Under the pieces are notes generated by a model, which saw only the letters and a program-made list of their open reading frames with translations, was not told where the DNA came from and did no database searches. From Paludibacteraceae bacterium (lineage in GTDB: Bacteria > Bacteroidota > Bacteroidia > Bacteroidales > Paludibacteraceae): a DNA stretch of 64,000 nt. Within the stretch, counting starts at the first letter, position 1, and the number at the start of each line of letters is the position of its first letter. Of this stretch, positions 51,815-62,305 are shown one piece after another. Both the position numbers and the translations under genes were made by a program. The stretch lies in the NCBI GenBank assembly GCA_017527905.1, contig JAFXPK010000030.1, positions 124,001-188,000 of the forward strand, in the 5' to 3' direction.

Positions 51815-54337
51815 ATGGTTGATCAAGACAGAATTATCCAAATCGACATTGACAAAGAGATGCGCTCCTCGTACATCGATTATTCAATGTCAGTGATTGT
51901 GTCCCGTGCGTTGCCAGACGTCAGGGATGGCTTCAAGCCAGTTCATCGCCGCGTCTTATTCGGTATGAGCGAATTGGGTTTAGTATCCAACAAGCCGACA
52001 AAGAAATCAGCAAGAATAGTAGGAGAGGTCTTAGGAAAGTACCACCCGCACGGAGACTCTTCCGTGTATGGCACTTTGGTGCGTTTGGCACAAGACTGGA
52101 CATTGCGTTATCCGCTCGTCTATGGACAAGGTAACTTCGGCTCCATCGACGGCGACTCCGCAGCGGCTATGCGTTACACCGAGGCACGCCTGCAGAAAAT
52201 CACTGAGGACATTCTGGTCGATTTGGACAAGGACACTGTCGACTTCCAAGACAACTTCGACGGTGAGCACCAAGAGCCTACGGTTCTGCCAACCCGCATC
52301 CCGCAATTGCTGGTGAACGGTGCATCCGGTATCGCCGTGGGTATGGCGACGAACATGCCGCCCCACAACCTCTCCGACACGATCGACGCCTGCGTGGCCT
52401 ACGTGGACGACAAAAACGTGGACATCGAAACATTGATCAAACTGATAAAAGCACCTGACTTCCCGACGGGCGGTATCATCTACGGATATGCCGGCGTGCG
52501 CGACGCCTATCTGACAGGCCGCGGTCGTGTGGTCATCCGCTCTAAAGTGGAGATAGAGAACGAAAACGGCAGGGAAAAGATCATCGTCCGCGAAATACCT
52601 TACTTGGTGAACCGCGCCGAAATGATCAAGGACATCGCCGACATGGTCGCGGAAAAGAAATTGGAGGGAATCTCCAACATCAACGACGAGTCGGACCGCG
52701 AGGGTATGCGTATCGTCATCGACGTGAAACGCGACGCCAACTCGAACGTTTTGCTTAACAAACTATACAAATACACGGCGCTTCAGTCTTCCTTCAGCGT
52801 GAACAATATCGCTTTGGTTCACGGAAGACCGAAATTGCTGAATCTGAAAGAATTAATCGCAGAATTCATCGCTCACCGCCATGAGGTGGTTGTTCGTAGG
52901 ACACGTTACGAATTGGCGGAGGCGGAGAAGAAAGCGCACATCCTGGAGGCGTTGATCGTCGCTGTGGACAACATCGACGAAGTCATCCGCATCATCCGCT
53001 CCTCCGAGAACGTGAATGCGGCCAAGGAAGGTTTGATGAAACGCTTCGGGTTCGACGACGATCAGGCGAAGGCCATCGTCGAGATGAGACTCGGTGCCTT
53101 GACCAAACTCTCCATCGACGACTTGAGGGCTAAATACGAAGACCTCATGAAACTCATCAACCACTTGAAGGATATCCTCGCCAGCGAAGACCTCCAGATG
53201 CAAGTGGTGAAGGAGGAGTTACTCGACGTGAAGGCTAAGTACGGCGACGAAAGACGTACGGAAATCAAATATACTTCGGAGGAATTCAACCCTGAGGACT
53301 TCTATTCGGACGATCAGATGGTCATCACCATCTCCCACCTCGGCTACATCAAGCGTACTCCGCTCGACGAGTTCAAGGCGCAAGGCCGTGGCGGCGTAGG
53401 CTCCAAAGGAAGCAGCTCGCGCGACGAGGATTTCATCGAATACATCTATCCGGCGTCCATGCACAACACGATGTTGTTCTTCACCCAAAAGGGTCGTTGC
53501 TACTGGTTGAAAGTGTACGACATCCCTGAGGGAAGCAAGACGACCAAAGGCCGCGCCATCCAGAACATGCTCAACATCGACGCCGACGACAAGGTGAACG
53601 CATTCATCAAGATCAAGTCGCTGAACGACGAAGAGTTCTGCAAGTCTCATTACTTGATGTTCTGCACCAAACGCGGTATCGTGAAGAAGACCTCATTGGA
53701 GGCCTATTCCCGTCCTCGCGCCAACGGTGTCAACGCTATCACCATCAGGGAGGACGACCAGGTCATCCAAGTAAGACAGACGACAGGAAACAGCGAAATC
53801 ATCTTGGCGAACCGCAACGGACGCGCCATCCGTTTCAACGAGACGAAAGTGAGGGAAATGGGTAGGACGGCGACCGGTGTACGAGGCATGACGCTCGACG
53901 GTCCTGACGACGAAGTGGTAGGAATGATCACCATCAACGATCCTCAAACGGAGACAGTGATGGTCGTATCCGAACAAGGTTACGGAAAACGCAGCGACAT
54001 CGAAGACTACCGCATCACCAACAGAGGCGGCAAGGGCGTCAAGACGATGAACATCACGGACAAAACGGGTCTTTTGGTTGCCATCAAGAGCGTAACGGAC
54101 GAGAACGACCTGATGATCATTAACAAATCAGGCATCACCATTCGTCTGAAAGTGACGGATGTACGCGTGATGGGCCGCGCCACACAAGGTGTCCGTCTCA
54201 TCAACCTCACCAAGAAGAATGACCAGATCGCATCCGTATGCAAGGTCCTGTCACAACCGGACGATGAAGAGGAATTGGAGGGAGAGGAAAACCCACAAGA
54301 ATCAGGAGATGAGAACAATATTAACGAACAAAACTAA
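51815..54337 (+). CDS. gyrA: DNA gyrase subunit A
   Basis: The breakage-reunion subunit of the type IIA topoisomerase that introduces negative supercoils. Active-site Tyr121 lies in [11 protein letters not shown], and the quinolone-determining region reads [14 protein letters not shown], so the residue equal to E. coli Asp87 is Gly86. The C-terminal pinwheel has repeated blade motifs, including the GyrA-box-like [10 protein letters not shown]. An acidic tail closes the 840 residues. Followed 16 bases later by a TPR gene. Confidence 0.97.
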   Translation: MVDQDRIIQIDIDKEMRSSYIDYSMSVIVSRALPDVRDGFKPVHRRVLFGMSELGLVSNKPTKKSARIVGEVLGKYHPHGDSSVYGTLVRLAQDWTLRYPLVYGQGNFGSIDGDSAAAMRYTEARLQKITEDILVDLDKDTVDFQDNFDGEHQEPTVLPTRIPQLLVNGASGIAVGMATNMPPHNLSDTIDACVAYVDDKNVDIETLIKLIKAPDFPTGGIIYGYAGVRDAYLTGRGRVVIRSKVEIENENGREKIIVREIPYLVNRAEMIKDIADMVAEKKLEGISNINDESDREGMRIVIDVKRDANSNVLLNKLYKYTALQSSFSVNNIALVHGRPKLLNLKELIAEFIAHRHEVVVRRTRYELAEAEKKAHILEALIVAVDNIDEVIRIIRSSENVNAAKEGLMKRFGFDDDQAKAIVEMRLGALTKLSIDDLRAKYEDLMKLINHLKDILASEDLQMQVVKEELLDVKAKYGDERRTEIKYTSEEFNPEDFYSDDQMVITISHLGYIKRTPLDEFKAQGRGGVGSKGSSSRDEDFIEYIYPASMHNTMLFFTQKGRCYWLKVYDIPEGSKTTKGRAIQNMLNIDADDKVNAFIKIKSLNDEEFCKSHYLMFCTKRGIVKKTSLEAYSRPRANGVNAITIREDDQVIQVRQTTGNSEIILANRNGRAIRFNETKVREMGRTATGVRGMTLDGPDDEVVGMITINDPQTETVMVVSEQGYGKRSDIEDYRITNRGGKGVKTMNITDKTGLLVAIKSVTDENDLMIINKSGITIRLKVTDVRVMGRATQGVRLINLTKKNDQIASVCKVLSQPDDEEELEGEENPQESGDENNINEQN

Positions 54338-54353
54338 TTATTAATTAAATATC

Positions 54354-55613
54354 ATGAAGAAAATAGCAATCACGGTTTTCGCCATGGCATTGACCATGAG
54401 CGGATTCGCACAAAAAAAGTTGGTAAGAAGCGCCGAGGGATATCTTTATGAGCAACCTATCAACTTCGACCAAGCAGTTAAGGATATAGAAACCGCCATG
54501 AAGGACCCAACCTCCAACAACATGGCATATACCTACGACGTGGCTGGTCAAATCTATTTCAAGATATATGAGGCAGAAGCCATCAAAAGGGATGGAAAGA
54601 TGCAATACAACCAGGATCTGATGAGCGACAATCTGATAAAGGCAGTCGACGCTTACCTGAAGTGCGGAGAGTTGGATCAGTTGCCTGATGAGAAGGGCAA
54701 GGTTAAGTCCAAATATCTGAAGAATGTGAAGAAAAATGTCTCCACATACGCCAACTACTTGGTTGCGGAAGGCCAACAACACCAGAAATTGGCAGCGGAA
54801 GCATCAGGAAGCCAGAAGGACAAGGAACTTAACAAAGCTTTCCAATTGTATCAGAAGTACTTGGACTTGCCATCCAACAGCATCATGAAAGATGAGGGCA
54901 TCGATAAAAGCGACTACTACAACGACGTTAAGTACCTCGCCGTCAACTTGGCCGCTTCAGACAGCACCAAACGCCCAATCATGATCAAGTACATGGAGGA
55001 GTTGAAGAAGATAGCCTTCAAAGAGGAGACCATGTACGAATGGTTGTGCGACGCATACAGCAAGGATAAGCAAAACGACAAGATGATCGCGACCATCAAC
55101 GAGGGTCTCAAAAAATATCCTTCTAACCAATACCTTATCGGTAATTTGATCAACTATTATCTGAACAACGGAAAGAAGGAAGAAGCCATCAAGTATTTGG
55201 ACGAGGCCATCTCTAAGAATCCAACCAACGCTCAATATTACAAGATCAAAGGTAATATGTTCTTGAGAGAGCAGAAATTTGACGAGGCGATCGCCAGCTT
55301 GAGCAAAGCGGTGGAATTGGCTCCATCTGATTTTGAGGCACAATACGAGTGCGGTTTGGCTTACGAAAAGAAAGGTGAGAAAATCATCAACGACGCCAAC
55401 AGCATCAAGGATATCAAGAAATACAACGCTGAAAGAACCAAAGGAACCGCAGAGTTGAAAAAGTCTCTCCCTTACTTCGAGAAAGCACGCAGCATCAACG
55501 GTGAAGACCTGATGAACTTGCAATTCCTCCGTTCCGTGTACTACAAATTAGGCATGAACGACAAATACAAAGAGGTAAGCGACAAGTACAAAGAAGTAGA
55601 GGCGAAAAAATAA
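54354..55613 (+). CDS. exported tetratricopeptide-repeat protein
   Basis: A 419-residue protein with a signal peptide (to SGFAQ, residue 20), then TPR-type helix pairs, best seen at about residues 240-345 (YLDEAISKNPTNAQYYKIKG, then EQKFDEAIASLSKAVELAPS). The rest is helical and lysine-rich. Such periplasmic TPR proteins usually hold complexes together. It sits 16 bases after gyrA, so it may be cotranscribed, though this is not a known functional link. A strong terminator follows. Confidence 0.82.
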   Translation: MKKIAITVFAMALTMSGFAQKKLVRSAEGYLYEQPINFDQAVKDIETAMKDPTSNNMAYTYDVAGQIYFKIYEAEAIKRDGKMQYNQDLMSDNLIKAVDAYLKCGELDQLPDEKGKVKSKYLKNVKKNVSTYANYLVAEGQQHQKLAAEASGSQKDKELNKAFQLYQKYLDLPSNSIMKDEGIDKSDYYNDVKYLAVNLAASDSTKRPIMIKYMEELKKIAFKEETMYEWLCDAYSKDKQNDKMIATINEGLKKYPSNQYLIGNLINYYLNNGKKEEAIKYLDEAISKNPTNAQYYKIKGNMFLREQKFDEAIASLSKAVELAPSDFEAQYECGLAYEKKGEKIINDANSIKDIKKYNAERTKGTAELKKSLPYFEKARSINGEDLMNLQFLRSVYYKLGMNDKYKEVSDKYKEVEAKK

Positions 55614-55632
55614 CCATTTTCGCTCAACAATA

Positions 55633-55672
55633 AGGAAGGCGGGCTAATTAAGTCCGCCTTTCCTGTTTTTAT
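55633..55672 (+). terminator. terminator after the TPR gene
   Basis: GGAAGGCGG (55634-55642) and CCGCCTTTCC (55654-55663), one bulge, then TGTTTTT. Ends the gyrA-TPR run. Confidence 0.8.
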
Positions 55673-55744
55673 TAAATATTTTTAAGCAAGGGGAATTGTT
55701 TTTCACATCTTTTTTTGTTATATTCGTTAGAAACGAGCACGGAT

Positions 55745-56593
55745 ATGAATAAAAAGGTGACGATCATAATTGTCGGCTACAATTCTTGGCACTACCTGCA
55801 AAAGAATTTTGCTTCCCTTGACTTCCTGAAGGACGACAAGGATGTCGAGGTATTGTATATCGACAATGGTTCCACCGACGAGACGAGGACTGCCGTGGAG
55901 TATTCATATCCTAACGTCAGAATGATATGCTGCACGGAGAACAAAGGTGTAGCAGCCGCCAAAAACATAGGAATCATCAACGCCTATCCCAGCGAATACC
56001 TGCTTTTCCTCGACTCCGACACGGAATTCAACCAAAACGCCTACGAAACGATGCTCAACTACATGGATGAGAATCCGGATGTGGGACTATGCAGCTGCAA
56101 ACTCGTCGGACAAAACGGGGAGACGCAAAAAAGCTGCAGGAGATTCCCTAGAATCCGGCACTTGGTGAAAGCATACCTACACGACGTTTCATTGCGCTAC
56201 AACATGGAATGGTTCAGCAAAGACTACCAAAACACGCTGTACGACATGAACCAAACCGAGCCCTTCGAGGTGGATTACACGATAGGCGCCTGCCATATGA
56301 TCAGAAGGAGCGCACAAATAGCCGTAGGCTTTTGGGACGAGAACTTCTTCTTCGGACTTGACGACGCGGACTTCTGTTTCAGGATGAAAGGGGTAGGCTA
56401 CAAGGTGATATGCCTACCGCAGGTATACATTCACCACGCATATGAACACAATACAACCACCACACAAAAATTCCTCTCCAGACTGACTTGGAAGAAAATA
56501 TGTGGATTCTATCACTACTTCAAAAAGGTTAGATTGAAGAAATATTCGACGATAAAAAGCAAATTTCGATTCCACACAAGAAAAAAAAGTTAA
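55745..56593 (+). CDS. family 2 glycosyltransferase
   Basis: A 282-residue GT-A-fold transferase. VTIIIVGYNSWHYL opens the nucleotide-binding part, YIDNGSTDETR follows, LFLDSDTEFN holds the DXD metal motif, and a later FEVDYTIGACHMIRR with DENFFFGLDDADFCFR is usual for rhamnosyl- or similar transferases. It probably builds surface polysaccharide or a glycoprotein glycan, but no other sugar genes are adjacent. ATG at 55745 is preferred to a TTG ten codons earlier. Confidence 0.88.
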   Translation: MNKKVTIIIVGYNSWHYLQKNFASLDFLKDDKDVEVLYIDNGSTDETRTAVEYSYPNVRMICCTENKGVAAAKNIGIINAYPSEYLLFLDSDTEFNQNAYETMLNYMDENPDVGLCSCKLVGQNGETQKSCRRFPRIRHLVKAYLHDVSLRYNMEWFSKDYQNTLYDMNQTEPFEVDYTIGACHMIRRSAQIAVGFWDENFFFGLDDADFCFRMKGVGYKVICLPQVYIHHAYEHNTTTTQKFLSRLTWKKICGFYHYFKKVRLKKYSTIKSKFRFHTRKKS

Positions 56594-56622
56594 AAAATTC
56601 TCCATCTATCACAAAAAAAATG

Positions 56623-56630
56623 TAACTTTG
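56623..56630 (+). promoter_or_regulatory. -7 box TAACTTTG before aspS
   Basis: Perfect box; transcription would start near 56637, after the first possible ATG (56635), which supports the second ATG at 56653. Confidence 0.5.
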
Positions 56631-56652
56631 TGCCATGCAAACGTGTATCGAT

Positions 56653-58404
56653 ATGTACAGGACAAGAACATGTGGAGAGTTGAACATCGCGAATGTAGGT
56701 GAAACAGTTACATTGGCGGGATGGGTGCAGAAAGCACGTAAAATGGGAGGAATGACCTTCGTCGACATTCGAGATCGTTATGGTATCACCCAAATCGTAT
56801 TTAACGAAGATATCAATACCGAATTATGCGGACAAGCGAACAAATTAGGTAGAGAATGGGTGATTCAAGTAACCGGAAAGGTTGCGGAGAGAAGTAGCAA
56901 AAACAAGAATATACCAACAGGCGAGATAGAGATCATCGCTGATAAACTTGAAATTCTGAATGTTGCGGAAGTACCTCCGTTTACAATAGAAGATAATACA
57001 GACGGAGGTGATGACCTACGTATGCAATACAGATACTTGGATTTAAGACGTAATTGCGTCCGTTCCAACTTGGAATTGAGACACAAAATCGCATTCGAAA
57101 TCCGTAGATTCCTGGACGAACAACATTTTCTGGAAGTTGAGACGCCTGTGCTGATTAAATCAACACCTGAAGGCGCAAGGGATTTTGTCGTTCCGTCAAG
57201 GATGAATCCAGGGCAATTCTACGCATTGCCACAATCCCCTCAGCAATTCAAACAATTGTTGATGGTCGCTGGATTCGACCGCTATTTCCAAATCGTTAAG
57301 TGCTTCAGGGATGAAGACTTACGCGCGGATCGCCAACCGGAATTCACACAAATAGATTGCGAGATGTCTTTCGTGGAACAAGAGGATGTGCTCAACATCT
57401 TCGAAGCCATGATCAAACATATATTCAAGTACGTGAAGGGAATCGACTTCAAGGATCCTTTCCCTCGTATGACATGGCACGAGTGTATGCGCCTTTACGG
57501 CTCCGACAAACCTGATATGCGTTTCGGCATGACTTTCGTCGAACTGAAAGACTTGACGGAAGGACACGGCTTCAGCGTATTCGACAACGCCAAAATCGTC
57601 GTAGGAATATGTGCTGAGGGTTGCGCCGAATATACACGCAAACAGTTGGATCAACTGACCGATTTCGTGAAAAAACCTCAGGTGGGTGCGAAAGGCCTTG
57701 TATACGTGAAATACGAGAAGGACGGCTCATTCAAATCCAGCGTGGATAAATTCTATGCGCAAGAGGATTTGAAGAAATGGGCGGATCGCTTCAATGCGAA
57801 ACCGGGCGACCTGATGTTGATTCTCTGCGGCGACGACGTGAACAAAACTCGTAAACAGATGAACGAGCTCCGACTCGAAATGGGTGAGAGACTCGGTCTA
57901 AGAGATAAAAACAAGTTCGCTCCGTTATGGGTCATTGATTTCCCTCTATTTGAATGGAGCGAAGAAGATAGTCGATTCTATGCGATGCACCATCCTTTCA
58001 CCAGTCCAAAGACTGAGGATATTCAATATTTGGACAGCGATCCTGGACGTGTGCGCGCAAACGCATATGACTTGGCAATGAACGGTGTAGAGTTGGGTGG
58101 TGGATCCATTCGTATCCATGACTCGAAACTACAGAACAAGATGTTCCAATTGCTTGGATTTACGCCAGAAAAAGCGATGGATCAGTTCGGTTGCTTGATT
58201 AATGCGTTCAAATACGGCGCACCTCCTCACGGCGGACTAGCGTTCGGATTGGATAGAGTCGTATCAATGCTGGCGGGTTTGGATTCTATTCGTGACTGCA
58301 TCGCATTCCCTAAGAATAATGCGGGAAGAGATGTGATGATCGATTCACCATCCGCCATAGATGAAGCTCAGTTGAAAGAGCTTTGTCTAAAAATCAATTT
58401 GTAA
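56653..58404 (+). CDS. aspS: aspartyl-tRNA synthetase
   Basis: A class IIb synthetase, 583 residues from the ATG of [10 protein letters not shown], the usual Bacteroidota beginning. The N-terminal OB fold ([17 protein letters not shown]) reads the anticodon; motif 2 is [20 protein letters not shown], and motif 3 [14 protein letters not shown]. The bacterial GAD insertion domain lies in the middle. A few residues added by the ATG at 56635 are not expected. A terminator follows. Confidence 0.96.
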   Translation: MYRTRTCGELNIANVGETVTLAGWVQKARKMGGMTFVDIRDRYGITQIVFNEDINTELCGQANKLGREWVIQVTGKVAERSSKNKNIPTGEIEIIADKLEILNVAEVPPFTIEDNTDGGDDLRMQYRYLDLRRNCVRSNLELRHKIAFEIRRFLDEQHFLEVETPVLIKSTPEGARDFVVPSRMNPGQFYALPQSPQQFKQLLMVAGFDRYFQIVKCFRDEDLRADRQPEFTQIDCEMSFVEQEDVLNIFEAMIKHIFKYVKGIDFKDPFPRMTWHECMRLYGSDKPDMRFGMTFVELKDLTEGHGFSVFDNAKIVVGICAEGCAEYTRKQLDQLTDFVKKPQVGAKGLVYVKYEKDGSFKSSVDKFYAQEDLKKWADRFNAKPGDLMLILCGDDVNKTRKQMNELRLEMGERLGLRDKNKFAPLWVIDFPLFEWSEEDSRFYAMHHPFTSPKTEDIQYLDSDPGRVRANAYDLAMNGVELGGGSIRIHDSKLQNKMFQLLGFTPEKAMDQFGCLINAFKYGAPPHGGLAFGLDRVVSMLAGLDSIRDCIAFPKNNAGRDVMIDSPSAIDEAQLKELCLKINL

Positions 58405-58441
58405 TATTTTCCATATATTCATAGTTTTATTATTTTGTTGT

Positions 58442-58475
58442 GACACTGCTTCGTGAGAAGCGGTGTCCTTTTTTT
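58442..58475 (+). terminator. terminator after aspS
   Basis: GACACTGCTTC, loop GTGA, GAAGCGGTGTC (one G-U pair), then CTTTTTTT. Confidence 0.85.
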
Positions 58476-58522
58476 GTGAATAACTTACCTATCTTTCCTT
58501 TAGGATAAACGAAAATCTTTAT

Positions 58523-58530
58523 TATCTTTG
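58523..58530 (+). promoter_or_regulatory. -7 box TATCTTTG before the phosphorylase gene
   Basis: Perfect TAnnTTTG, about 33 bases before the ATG. Confidence 0.5.
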
Positions 58531-58563
58531 GTAATATCACTAGTTAGATTAATATAAATTGTC

Positions 58564-59436
58564 ATGCAAAATAGGATTATACCACCATCCGAACTGATCA
58601 TCAATGAGGATGGATCAATTTTTCACCTTCATATCAAGCCTGAACAGCTGGCTGATACGGTGATTTTAGTTGGAGACCCGACACGAGTCAACATGGTCGC
58701 CTCGTTCTTTGACAGCATAGAATGTGATATCCAAAGCCGTGAGTTCCATACAATTACTGGATTCCACAAGGGGAAAAGAATATCCTGCGTCTCCCACGGC
58801 ATCGGAACGGATAATATCGACATCGTGGTCACGGAACTGGATGCGCTGAAAAACATAGATTTCCAGACCAGATGCGTCAAAGAACACCATACCACACTGA
58901 CAATGGTCAGAATCGGCACATCAGGTGGACTGCAAGATTTCACGCCTGTAGGCTCTTACGTGGTCTCTAAGCGCTCGATAGGCTTCGATGGCATGATACG
59001 GTTCTACGACCTCCCAAAAGACGTTACAGACGAGGATTTCGAGTCAAAATTCTGCGAACACACCAATTGGAGGAAGAAACTATGTATACCGTATGTCGTT
59101 TCGGCAGACGATGAATTAGTCAGCAGAATCGGAGAAGGGATGGTGATGGGCGTGACGATTTCCGCACCAGGCTTTTACGGTCCGCAAGGAAGGCACGTAC
59201 GCATTCCTTTAGCAGACCCTGACCTGAACAGCAAAATTATGTCTTTCGACTATAATGGAGAGAAAATAACAAATTATGAAATGGAGAGCTCCGCGGTCGC
59301 CGGAATGGCAAAACTCTTAGGGCATAAAGCCATGACGGTTTGCTGCATCATCGCGGGTCGTGTCGACAAAAGCATGAACACGTCCTACAAAGGCACCATG
59401 GAAGGTCTCGTGAAAATTGTATTAGACAGGATTTGA
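58564..59436 (+). CDS. nucleoside (uridine-type) phosphorylase
   Basis: A 290-residue PNP/UDP family phosphorylase that cleaves nucleosides with phosphate to release base and ribose-1-phosphate. VILVGDPTRVNMVA holds the phosphate-binding region, HTITGFHKGKRISCVSHGIG follows the family pattern, and NYEMESSAVAGMAKLLGH holds the ribose-binding Met-Glu. Fits the uridine-phosphorylase side, but exact base specificity is unproven. tilS follows after 13 bases. Confidence 0.87.
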   Translation: MQNRIIPPSELIINEDGSIFHLHIKPEQLADTVILVGDPTRVNMVASFFDSIECDIQSREFHTITGFHKGKRISCVSHGIGTDNIDIVVTELDALKNIDFQTRCVKEHHTTLTMVRIGTSGGLQDFTPVGSYVVSKRSIGFDGMIRFYDLPKDVTDEDFESKFCEHTNWRKKLCIPYVVSADDELVSRIGEGMVMGVTISAPGFYGPQGRHVRIPLADPDLNSKIMSFDYNGEKITNYEMESSAVAGMAKLLGHKAMTVCCIIAGRVDKSMNTSYKGTMEGLVKIVLDRI

Positions 59437-59449
59437 GAGAGAGAAAAGA

Positions 59450-60760
59450 ATGGGTAAAATAGAAGAATGTTCCTTCGCGGATCTTATCCCGCAAGGGGCC
59501 AAAATAATAGTTGGATTGAGCGGAGGAGCCGACTCCATCACACTATTAGATTCGTTGCACAAAAGAGGTTATATGTGCATTGCAGCACATTGCAACTTCC
59601 ATATTCGCAACGAAGAGGCTAATCGCGATTCTAAATTTGCACATTCGCAAGCAGATGCGCGAAAAATTCCCTATTTTCAAATCGATTTCAACACATTGGA
59701 ATATGCCGCCATCAAAAAGATATCGACAGAAATGGCGGCGAGAGAACTGCGATACAACTGGTTCGCCGAACTGAAACAGAGGGAAAAAGCAGACTATATA
59801 GCCGTCGCCCATCATGCGGACGACTGCATAGAAACCTTCCTGATCAACCTCTCCAGAGGAACTGGCTTAAAAGGATTGTCAGGAATAAAACCCAAACAAG
59901 GGGATATCGTTAGACCACTGCTGCAATTCACGAAGAAAGATATCCTCGATTATATCGAAAGGCAAAAGTTGTCGTACGTGGATGACTCAACCAACTTCGA
60001 AAGCGTCTATTTGCGCAATAAGTTCAGGAACCAAGTTATCCCTATGCTTGAAGAAATCAACCCGACCTTCCGACAGAATATGATACAAACCATATCACAT
60101 CTGCGGGAAGCCGAGCAATTCATCAACCACCAATTGTCCATCGTCGCCACCAAAACGCCTCAAGACAACGGTTGGACAATCCCCAAAGAGGAGATACTTT
60201 CCAATCCGGACAGCCGATTCATCCTATACGAGACACTGAGTCCGCTCGGTTTCTCATCCGATGTCGTGGATAACCTGCTTCACATGGGAATGAACGGAAC
60301 CGGGAAAAGATTTCTTTCAGACCAGTACGAATTGCGTTGCGAACGGACAGAGTGGGAGATAGTCCCCATACAGAAAAAAGAGGATGCCTCTTTTGAAATA
60401 TCCACCATCGACGATGTCCAAAAACTCCCTATCAAACTAAAAATACACCAGGTTTCGACCCAAAATCTGACTATAAAGCGAGACAATAGCCTCTGTTATG
60501 CAGATTGCGGCAAGATATCCTTCCCTCTAACACTAAGAAAATGTAAATCAGGCGATTACTTCTATCCTTTCGGCATGAAAGGACGTAAGAAGACCAGTGA
60601 TTTCTTTATCGACAACCACTATTCGCAGTCAAAAAAGGAAAAAACATGGGTTTTGACCACCGCAAATGGAGAGATAATCTGGATCGTGGGGGAACGGGCG
60701 GACAACAGGTTTAAAATTGAGGAAACGACCCAACAGGCCTACATCTTTTCCATAGAATAA
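59450..60760 (+). CDS. tilS: tRNA(Ile)-lysidine synthetase
   Basis: ATP-dependent enzyme that changes C34 to lysidine in the AUA-reading tRNA-Ile. The PP-loop SGGADSITLL (residues 24-33), HCNFHIR and VAHHADDCIETFLINLSRGTG are typical, and a C-terminal TilS domain contains LRKCKSGDYFYPFGMKGRKK. At 436 residues it is normal for the phylum. It is the second gene of the pair with the nucleoside phosphorylase. Confidence 0.94.
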   Translation: MGKIEECSFADLIPQGAKIIVGLSGGADSITLLDSLHKRGYMCIAAHCNFHIRNEEANRDSKFAHSQADARKIPYFQIDFNTLEYAAIKKISTEMAARELRYNWFAELKQREKADYIAVAHHADDCIETFLINLSRGTGLKGLSGIKPKQGDIVRPLLQFTKKDILDYIERQKLSYVDDSTNFESVYLRNKFRNQVIPMLEEINPTFRQNMIQTISHLREAEQFINHQLSIVATKTPQDNGWTIPKEEILSNPDSRFILYETLSPLGFSSDVVDNLLHMGMNGTGKRFLSDQYELRCERTEWEIVPIQKKEDASFEISTIDDVQKLPIKLKIHQVSTQNLTIKRDNSLCYADCGKISFPLTLRKCKSGDYFYPFGMKGRKKTSDFFIDNHYSQSKKEKTWVLTTANGEIIWIVGERADNRFKIEETTQQAYIFSIE

Positions 60761-60763
60761 GGA

Positions 60764-61234
60764 TTACCTTTTCCTTGCTTCAACCTCTTTTTTTATTTTT
60801 TCCAGCCAAAGTCCAAAACGGATAAAGATATTTTGCGGCTGGACAGATTTTTCCTTCTGGGCATCCAAGACAATACGAGAGAAAGCCTTACCGGACTTCA
60901 CCTGCCGATAGATGGTCGTCCAATCCGGCACACCTCCTAAATTACGGTCATCGATGAATAAATGAGCATTCACTTTATTGGAAATGGAGGAGCGGTCACA
61001 ATTTTCACCCTCCTCGAAATAATGCGTATTGACCGCGTCGAACTCCAAGCCACGCTCCTCGCACCATTTCAACGCCTCGTCCAGGTATGCGCCGTTTCTG
61101 ACAGTCCACAAGATCAACACATGGTGCTCCTCCCTGAATTTCTTCAGGACATCCACCGCGAAAGGACGCTCCTCACCGATTTCAGGGAAGCAATTCTCGA
61201 CAATCGTACCATCAAAATCAACCGCTATTCGCAT
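60764..61234 (-). CDS. HAD-like phosphatase of the BT0820 type
   Basis: A 156-residue HAD-fold hydrolase: VDFDGTI (nucleophile Asp, motif I), ILWTVRNG (Thr, motif II), FIDDRNLGG (acidic motif). No cap domain, so substrates may be larger, perhaps proteins or sugars. It overlaps the membrane-protein gene upstream by 10 bases. Exact role unknown; its end is convergent with tilS, only 3 bases away. Confidence 0.8.
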   Translation of the reverse strand: MRIAVDFDGTIVENCFPEIGEERPFAVDVLKKFREEHHVLILWTVRNGAYLDEALKWCEERGLEFDAVNTHYFEEGENCDRSSISNKVNAHLFIDDRNLGGVPDWTTIYRQVKSGKAFSRIVLDAQKEKSVQPQNIFIRFGLWLEKIKKEVEARKR

Positions 61235-61674
61235 ACCTTCTCCTCTCGCTCTGAGTTCTGCAAATAAGTTAATTCTCCCCGAATAGGCCTACAGAAGAAA
61301 AGAAATACCAAGCAAATCAGCACACATAAGAGACCTGACTGGGAGCCGAATACTACAAAAGCGATGAAATTCAACGTCAAGGCCATTAAAACGATGCCTA
61401 GGCGCAATAAAAACCATTTGACGATATGATTTACCAAACGCTTCTCGTCCTTCTCCTTAGGCAGTTTTTCACGCGTATAGACATGATATAACTTCAGAGA
61501 CAAAGGTATACCTAAGAGCATGGTTAGAATGGCGATACCCTCGCCAATCGTCCTGTCCGACTGGTCATTCACGATTGTCACGCCATGACTCCAGTAGAAA
61601 GCCACGGCCACGGCAACCAGCACGACACCCACAATGGTCCAAAACATAATCGTCAATTTCTTTATCCAATCCAT
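61225..61674 (-). CDS. small multi-helix membrane protein, unknown
   Basis: A 149-residue protein with about four helices (residues 10-27, 44-62, 87-107, 112-130) and a charged middle loop (REKLPKEKDEKR). No motif is recognised. It lies 19 bases after recR and overlaps the HAD gene, so the three probably form one transcript. Confidence 0.65.
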   Translation of the reverse strand: MDWIKKLTIMFWTIVGVVLVAVAVAFYWSHGVTIVNDQSDRTIGEGIAILTMLLGIPLSLKLYHVYTREKLPKEKDEKRLVNHIVKWFLLRLGIVLMALTLNFIAFVVFGSQSGLLCVLICLVFLFFCRPIRGELTYLQNSEREEKVCE

Positions 61675-61693
61675 GGTACTAAATAAGAGTTTA

Positions 61694-62305
61694 TCACAAT
61701 TTATAAGGGGTCCGGTTCACGATGGAACGCCCGAGCGTCACCTCGTCCGCATACTCCAATTCATCTCCGATCGAGACGCCACGAGCGATCGTGGAGATCT
61801 CCACGTCATACTTCGAAAGCTTTTTATAGAGATAAAAATTGGTCGTGTCGCCCTCCATCGTCGGACTCAAAGCTAAAATCACCTCCTTTATGCCTCCAGC
61901 CTCCAGCCTGGCGACCAGCTCATCGATCGCCAAATCGGAAGGTCCCACACCATCCATAGGCGAAATAACGCCGCCAAGGACGTGATAGAGGCCGTGAAAC
62001 TGCTGCGTATTCTCAATGGAAATCACCTCATTGATGTTTTCCACGACACAGATCAGAGAAGAATCACGCCGCTCGTCAGAACATATACCACAAATCTCCG
62101 AATCGGATATATTGTGGCATACCTTGCAGTACTGAATACCGTTGCGCAACGAGATGAAGGCATTACCGAACTGTTCCACATCCTCACGACTCTGGCGAAG
62201 CAAATGCAACACCAGCCTTAAGGCGGTTTTCTTCCCTATACCAGGCAACTTGGAAAACTCCTTTACGGCATCATCTAAAAGGACAGAAGAACACGGATTA
62301 TCCAT
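61694..62305 (-). CDS. recR: recombination protein RecR
   Basis: A 203-residue DNA-repair protein that works with RecO and RecF in loading RecA at gaps. It has the N-terminal HhH piece ([18 protein letters not shown]), the four-cysteine zinc motif (CKVCHN, CGIC) and a Toprim domain starting [11 protein letters not shown]. First gene of a minus-strand run with a membrane protein and the HAD phosphatase. Confidence 0.96.
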   Translation of the reverse strand: MDNPCSSVLLDDAVKEFSKLPGIGKKTALRLVLHLLRQSREDVEQFGNAFISLRNGIQYCKVCHNISDSEICGICSDERRDSSLICVVENINEVISIENTQQFHGLYHVLGGVISPMDGVGPSDLAIDELVARLEAGGIKEVILALSPTMEGDTTNFYLYKKLSKYDVEISTIARGVSIGDELEYADEVTLGRSIVNRTPYKL

